NCBI RefSeq assembly: GCF_003600645.1
Contig: NZ_CP032482.1
Span: 2,046,001 to 2,110,000, forward strand
DNA length: 64,000 bases
Source of the DNA: Yersinia rochesterensis
GTDB lineage: Bacteria; Pseudomonadota; Gammaproteobacteria; Enterobacterales; Enterobacteriaceae
Direction of reading: 5' to 3'
In this document: in pieces, positions 59,121-64,000 of the stretch
How the letters are laid out: each line of letters begins with the position of its first letter
How positions within the stretch are numbered: the stretch's first letter is position 1
Made by a program: the position numbers and the translations under genes
The notes under the pieces: model-generated
Seen by the model: the letters and a program-made list of their open reading frames with translations, nothing else
Told to the model about the DNA's origin: nothing
Databases searched by the model: none

Positions 59121-60122
59121 ATGACGACTATTGATAATCAGTCTGCTGTTCAGCATGATGTCCTGTTGGATGTCAAAGACTTGACCGTCACATTCGGTAC
59201 ACCAGACGGCGATGTTACTGCCGTTAATGCCCTTAATTTTGACCTGCGCGCCGGTGAAACGCTCGGTATTGTGGGTGAATCAGGTTCCGGCAAATCGCAA
59301 ACGGCATTTGCTTTGATGGGGTTGCTGGCCAGTAATGGCCGCATAGGCGGTTCGGCGAAGTTTCATGGCCGTGAAATTCTCAATTTACCCGAGAAACAAT
59401 TGAACCGCTTACGGGCCGAAGAAATCTCAATGATCTTCCAAGACCCAATGACCTCTCTTAACCCTTATATGCGCGTGGGTGAGCAGCTAATGGAAGTGCT
59501 GCAATTGCATAAAAAGATGAGTAAGAGCGAAGCGTTTGAAGAGTCAATCCGCATGCTTGACGCGGTAAAAATGCCGGAAGCGCGTAAGCGCATGCGGATG
59601 TATCCTCATGAATTTTCTGGGGGTATGCGCCAGCGGGTGATGATAGCCATGGCGTTGCTGTGTCGCCCTAAACTGTTGATTGCTGATGAGCCGACAACTG
59701 CACTGGATGTAACAGTTCAGGCTCAAATCATGACTTTGCTGAATGAACTTAAGAATGAGTTTAATACTGCAATCATCATGATTACCCATGATCTGGGGGT
59801 GGTTGCCGGTATTTGTAATAAAGTTCTGGTGATGTATGCGGGCCGAACTATGGAGTATGGTCAGGCCCGTGATGTGTTTTATCACCCCAGCCACCCTTAT
59901 TCTATTGGCTTACTAAATGCAGTCCCTCGTCTTGATGCTGAAGGCGAATCTCTCATGACCATTCCGGGTAATCCACCTAATTTACTGCGCTTGCCGAAAG
60001 GGTGCCCGTTCCAGCCTCGTTGCCAATATGCAATGGAACGCTGCGGGACAGCTCCGGCATTAGAACACTTTGGTGATGGCCGTTTACGTGCCTGCTATAA
60101 GCCAGTAGGGGAATTGGTATGA
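59121..60122 (+). CDS. oppD: Oligopeptide ABC transporter ATPase OppD
   Basis: 333 aa (E. coli 337). Walker [11 protein letters not shown] near residue 55, signature SGGMRQRV, Walker [13 protein letters not shown], His switch THDLGVV. The C-terminal [16 protein letters not shown] holds the 4Fe-4S-type cysteine motif of oligopeptide ATPases. Its stop overlaps the oppF ATG by 4 bp. Confidence 0.96.
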   Translation: MTTIDNQSAVQHDVLLDVKDLTVTFGTPDGDVTAVNALNFDLRAGETLGIVGESGSGKSQTAFALMGLLASNGRIGGSAKFHGREILNLPEKQLNRLRAEEISMIFQDPMTSLNPYMRVGEQLMEVLQLHKKMSKSEAFEESIRMLDAVKMPEARKRMRMYPHEFSGGMRQRVMIAMALLCRPKLLIADEPTTALDVTVQAQIMTLLNELKNEFNTAIIMITHDLGVVAGICNKVLVMYAGRTMEYGQARDVFYHPSHPYSIGLLNAVPRLDAEGESLMTIPGNPPNLLRLPKGCPFQPRCQYAMERCGTAPALEHFGDGRLRACYKPVGELV

Positions 60123-61120
60123 ATACCATGACAGAGCAAAAAGTCTTGTTGGAAGTGGCCGACCTGAAAGTTCACTTTGATATTCAGGATGGTAAGCAGT
60201 GGTTTTGGCAGCCGTCAAAAACACTTAAGGCGGTTGATGGCGTTACCTTGCGTCTGTATGAAGGTGAAACCTTGGGCGTGGTGGGTGAATCTGGCTGCGG
60301 TAAATCAACTTTTGCGCGTGCCATTATTGGTTTGGTGAAAGCCACTGGCGGCACTGTAACCTGGTTAGGTAAAGATTTACTCAATATGAGTGATGCCGAG
60401 TGGCGGGCAACACGCAGTGATATTCAGATGATATTCCAAGATCCGCTGGCGTCCCTTAATCCGCGAATGACTATTGGCGAAATCATTGCCGAGCCATTGC
60501 GGACTTATCATCCCAAAATGCCACGTCAGGAAATCAAAGATAAAGTTAAGGCCATGATGTTAAAGGTGGGTTTGCTGCCTAACTTAATCAACCGCTATCC
60601 TCATGAATTCTCGGGTGGCCAGTGCCAGCGTATTGGGATTGCCCGCGCCTTGATTCTTGAGCCGAAACTGGTCATTTGTGATGAGCCAGTATCGGCGTTG
60701 GATGTGTCAATCCAGGCGCAAGTTGTGAATCTGTTGCAGCAATTACAACGTGAAATGGGGCTGTCACTGATTTTCATCGCGCATGATCTGGCGGTGGTAA
60801 AACATATTTCTGACCGAGTATTGGTAATGTATCTGGGCCATGCGGTGGAGCTGGGGACTTATGATGAGGTTTACCATAACCCTCAGCACCCTTACACCAA
60901 AGCATTGATGTCGGCCGTGCCTATCCCTGATCCGGATAAAGAAAGGGCGAAAGTGATTCAGTTGCTCGAAGGGGAATTACCCTCACCGATTAACCCGCCA
61001 TCAGGTTGTGTATTCCGCACTCGCTGCCCCATCGCCGGGCCAGAATGTGCAAAAACCCGCCCACTATTAGAAGGAAGTTTCCGCCATGCGGTCTCTTGCC
61101 TGAAGGTAGACCCGTTATAA
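60119..61120 (+). CDS. oppF: Oligopeptide ABC transporter ATPase OppF
   Basis: 333 aa (E. coli 334). Partner ATPase of OppD. Walker [11 protein letters not shown] near residue 60, signature SGGQCQRIG, Walker [13 protein letters not shown], His switch AHDLAVV, C-terminal [15 protein letters not shown] motif. Start at the overlapping ATG (60119), coupled to oppD; an internal ATG three codons later is an alternative. Last gene of the opp operon. Confidence 0.96.
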   Translation: MNTMTEQKVLLEVADLKVHFDIQDGKQWFWQPSKTLKAVDGVTLRLYEGETLGVVGESGCGKSTFARAIIGLVKATGGTVTWLGKDLLNMSDAEWRATRSDIQMIFQDPLASLNPRMTIGEIIAEPLRTYHPKMPRQEIKDKVKAMMLKVGLLPNLINRYPHEFSGGQCQRIGIARALILEPKLVICDEPVSALDVSIQAQVVNLLQQLQREMGLSLIFIAHDLAVVKHISDRVLVMYLGHAVELGTYDEVYHNPQHPYTKALMSAVPIPDPDKERAKVIQLLEGELPSPINPPSGCVFRTRCPIAGPECAKTRPLLEGSFRHAVSCLKVDPL

Positions 61121-61131
61121 GGCCATCAATT

Positions 61132-61241
61132 GTACTCGTCATACGCCAAGCTGCATGTGCGTTGGCTGCTTTTGTGACTTGGCCCGTCCATGGAACTCGC
61201 TCTGTCGCCGCCTTCCTGCAACTCGGATTATTTAGAGTATA
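61132..61241. repeat. Divergent ERIC-like element
   Basis: Starts TACTCGTCATACGCCAAGCT and ends CTCGGATTATTTAGAGTATA, diverged ERIC ends, but its centre (GACTTGGCCCGTCCATGGAA) does not match standard ERIC; that segment recurs at 13050. Ends 17 bp before the opp terminator. Confidence 0.75.
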
Positions 61242-61257
61242 GATATTGATGTCCAAT

Positions 61258-61294
61258 AAAAATCCCCGCCAGATAAATCAGCGGGGATTTTTTT
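61258..61294 (+). terminator. opp operon terminator
   Basis: AATCCCCGC / GCGGGGATT stem with an 11-nt loop, then TTTTTT. It lies beyond the ERIC-like element, 140 bp after oppF. Confidence 0.88.
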
Positions 61295-61363
61295 ATGGGC
61301 ATAATGGCATGAGCGACACATATTCGTTGGGTAACGCCGCGGCCTAAGCAGTGGGGGAGTTTG

Positions 61364-61708
<345 letters not shown>

Positions 61709-61820
61709 TTACAGATTACGCTTATTAAAACATTCTCTATGCGGCTTTTACAATTAATATGCTATTGAAAGCGAATAACTCAGAGAATCTACAATTGGAT
61801 GATTGTCAGTTTCCGATTGA

Positions 61821-63281
61821 TTACAGGAATGGGCTGAAAAAGTAGAATAATCTTTCAGTTACGCGATGCCATAACGGGCGCTTATTCCACTGTTCGCCGT
61901 CTAATAATACCGAGCGAGCAATATAATCATCTTGGACTTGGGCTAAATCGGCACCAAAACCGTCATCGTCAATGACCAGTGTGATTTCAAAATTCAGCCA
62001 TAAGCTGCGCATATCCAGGTTCACGGTTCCCACTAAACTTAACTGACCATCGACCAGGACACTCTTACTGTGCAGTAAACCGCCCTCAAATTGATAAATC
62101 TTAACCCCGGCTTCAAGTAATTCAGAGAAGAAAGCGCGGCTGGCCCAGCGAACCATCATTGAGTCATTATCGCGCGGAACGATAATGCTGACATCGACAC
62201 CTCGCTGTGCCGCTGTACAGATGGCGTGCAGTAAATCATCACTTGGCACCAGATAAGGTGTGGTCATGACCAACTGTTTACGTGCTGCATACACGGCGGT
62301 CAACAATGCCTGATGAATCATTTCTTCAGGGAAGCCCGGGCCAGAAGCGATAACCTGAATAGTATGGCCGCTCTCTTCTTCGAACGGCATAATATGGTTA
62401 TCGGGCGGCGGCGGCAAAATACGTTTGCCGGTCTCAATCTCCCAGTCGCAGGCATAGACGATGCCAATGGTTGTCGCCACTGGGCCTTCCATTCGCGCCA
62501 TCATATCAATCCACTGACCGACACCCGCATCTTGTTTGAAGAAACGTGGGTCAACCATATTCATGCTGCCAGTGTAAGCAACATAGTTATCAATCAATAC
62601 GACTTTACGATGTTGGCGCAAATCCATTCGGCGCAAAAATACCCGGAAGACATTCACTTTGAGCGCTTCGACTACCTCAATACCAGCATTGCGCATCATG
62701 GCCGGATAGGGGGTGCGGAAGAATTGCTGGCTACCGGCTGAATCTAGCATCAGTCGGCAATGGACACCGCGTCGCGCCGCAGCCATCAGGGATTCGGCCA
62801 CTTGATCAACTAAGCCGCCCGGTTGCCAGATATAAAAAACCATTTCTATATTATGGCGAGCTAATTCAATATCGCGCACCAATGCTTTTAATGTGTCATC
62901 GGTGGTGGTTAATAACTGTAATTGATTTCCTTTAACGCCGCTGATCCCTTGGCGACGTTCGCATAATTGGAATAATGGGGTCGCCACTTCGCTGTTGGAG
63001 CTGGCAAAAATGTGCTGGCAATCTTTCAGTTCACTGAGCCAACGTGCAGTGGAGGGCCACATGGCTTTTGCTCGCTCAGCGCGCCGCTTACCCAGATGAA
63101 GCTCACCAAATGAGAGGTACGCGATTATGCCCACCAAAGGCAGAATATAGATAACAAGCAACCATGCCATAGCCGAAGGAACAGCTCTGCGTTTCATGAG
63201 AATACGCAATGTAACCCCGGCAATAAGCAACCAATAGCCAAAAACTGAGAGCCAACTGATTACGGTGTAAAATGTTGTCAT
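61821..63281 (-). CDS. clsA: Cardiolipin synthase A
   Basis: 486 aa, E. coli ClsA length. Two N-terminal membrane helices (residues 3-25 and 38-60), then two phospholipase D domains with intact HKD motifs: [18 protein letters not shown] near 220 and [18 protein letters not shown] near 400. Joins two phosphatidylglycerols into cardiolipin and glycerol at the inner membrane. Start at [10 protein letters not shown] is the conserved N-terminus; seven further in-frame codons lie upstream. Gene order yciU-cls-yciY matches E. coli. Confidence 0.96.
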   Translation of the reverse strand: MTTFYTVISWLSVFGYWLLIAGVTLRILMKRRAVPSAMAWLLVIYILPLVGIIAYLSFGELHLGKRRAERAKAMWPSTARWLSELKDCQHIFASSNSEVATPLFQLCERRQGISGVKGNQLQLLTTTDDTLKALVRDIELARHNIEMVFYIWQPGGLVDQVAESLMAAARRGVHCRLMLDSAGSQQFFRTPYPAMMRNAGIEVVEALKVNVFRVFLRRMDLRQHRKVVLIDNYVAYTGSMNMVDPRFFKQDAGVGQWIDMMARMEGPVATTIGIVYACDWEIETGKRILPPPPDNHIMPFEEESGHTIQVIASGPGFPEEMIHQALLTAVYAARKQLVMTTPYLVPSDDLLHAICTAAQRGVDVSIIVPRDNDSMMVRWASRAFFSELLEAGVKIYQFEGGLLHSKSVLVDGQLSLVGTVNLDMRSLWLNFEITLVIDDDGFGADLAQVQDDYIARSVLLDGEQWNKRPLWHRVTERLFYFFSPFL

Positions 63282-63569
63282 AAGGGCGGGAATCCTGTTC
63301 ACAAACGGTCACTAAAGAGTGTACGCACAGTATGGAGAAGACGAAACCTTTAATCAGATATATTATGGATAAAGTCTTTTAAGCTAAAGGACTTGCAAGG
63401 ACAAATAGAGATATAGAGTTAGCGACCTTTGTTCTATCACAATAAAGATTAGATGATTTAGCGCTAAACATGTGTTTTTTCCTCAGTGTACTTTTTTTCT
63501 CGGTGTGACTTGGCTCAAGAGATGAAAAGTTTATAATGGCCCGGTTCTCAGCTTGGAAAGAGTGGCTTC

Positions 63570-63746
63570 ATGAGACGGAGTAAAAATGAGGTAGGCCGTT
63601 GGCGTATGTTGCGGCAACATCAGCGCAGAAGAAATCGCTGGCTTGAAGGTCAATCACGGCGCTATCGCCATATCTATAGTGTTCGGCAACTCCACGAGCA
63701 TCAACATCGTAGAGCACTATTGTTCACTGTGGCTTATGAATGGTGA
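63570..63746 (+). CDS. yciY: YciY-like small basic protein
   Basis: 58 aa. It opens MRRSKNEVGRWRM.. and continues NRWLEGQSRR.., matching the start of E. coli YciY (MKRSRTEVGRWRM), and then a His/Arg-rich tail. Highly basic (about 18 Arg/Lys), no signal peptide. Function unknown. Divergent from cls, as in E. coli. GGAAAG at 63555 precedes the ATG. It is shorter than typical gene-finder cutoffs. Confidence 0.85.
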   Translation: MRRSKNEVGRWRMLRQHQRRRNRWLEGQSRRYRHIYSVRQLHEHQHRRALLFTVAYEW

Positions 63747-63762
63747 TTCGCTGTGATGGTAA

Positions 63763-63799
63763 TAAAAACAGTCTCTTTATGAGGCTGTTTTTGTTTTTT
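63763..63799 (+). terminator. yciY terminator
   Basis: AAAACAGTCTC / GAGGCTGTTTT stem (one mismatch) with a 5-nt loop, then TTGTTTTTT. Confidence 0.85.
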
Positions 63800-63892
63800 C
63801 CCGTGTGCAAATCCACAAGATATTTATTTTACGCCGAATAGCACTTGATATAATACACTTTTCATCTCTATTCTATCCCATGATTTTGCTAA

Positions 63893-63911
63893 AATAATGA
63901 TATTGATAGGA
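63893..63911. promoter_or_regulatory. Weak Fur-like sequence at the window end
   Basis: AATAATGATATTGATAGGA matches Fur consensus at about 13 of 19. In E. coli tonB, a Fur target, follows yciY/kch/yciI, so a gene to the right may be iron-regulated. Low certainty. Confidence 0.25.
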
Positions 63912-64000
63912 TATTTTTGAGAGATACTTTAGGCTTTAAATTTCACTTTTTTGCGCATAAAAACGGCTCCTATCCTAAATTATCAAAATACGATAATTCT

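Overview
The window is chromosomal DNA of an enteric gammaproteobacterium, most likely Yersinia (Yersinia enterocolitica / pseudotuberculosis type). Evidence: nearly every core protein is a close full-length counterpart of an Escherichia coli protein, GC content looks moderate, ERIC elements are present at several sites, and the layout includes a tandem oppA pair and ugd next to hns. I see no IS element, prophage, CRISPR array, plasmid function or rRNA.

Layout. (1) 0-13 kb follows the E. coli min-dadX segment: ycgL, a GH103 lytic transglycosylase, ycgM, ycgN, dsbB, nhaB, fadR, ycgB(spoVR), dadA, dadX. Where E. coli carries hlyE/umuDC there is a small secreted protein, a candidate sRNA and an orphan second lpxA. 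(2) 13-20.4 kb is an accessory block: mosaic repeat, MFS exporter, PAS-GAF-GGDEF-EAL protein, pirin, LysR regulator, and an EamA-type permease with a histidine-rich tail. (3) 20.4-37.6 kb follows the E. coli yeaH-to-xthA region: yeaH, yeaG, mipA, yeaD, gapA, msrB, yeaC, pncA, ansA, sppA, ydjA, selD, topB, ynjH, nudG, xthA. (4) 37.6-39.4 kb is an AT-rich junction with an orphan LysR-like gene, next to two identical tRNA-Tyr genes under a tyrT-like stringent promoter. (5) 39.4-64 kb follows the E. coli purU-to-yciY region: purU, ychJ, rssA, rssB, ugd (where E. coli has galU), hns, tdk, adhE, ychE, oppA-oppA-oppBCDF, yciU, cls, yciY. The ychJ-rssA gap holds a 23-codon ORF behind two CRP sites and a GNAT acetyltransferase gene broken by an amber codon.

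Functional themes: envelope (lpxA paralogue, lytic transglycosylase, dsbB, mipA, cls, ugd), stress and starvation (yeaG/yeaH/ycgB, rssA/rssB, hns), D-alanine catabolism (dadAX with a CRP site), oligopeptide uptake (opp), fermentation (adhE) and redox repair (msrB).

The most unusual items are the orphan LpxA with Met at the acyl-chain ruler position (173), the CRP-flanked micro-ORF, the candidate sRNA at 3848-4080, the His-tailed permease, and in-frame short repeats in ychJ and in the MFS gene start. All identifications come from reading the sequence and remembered family knowledge; no searches were run.
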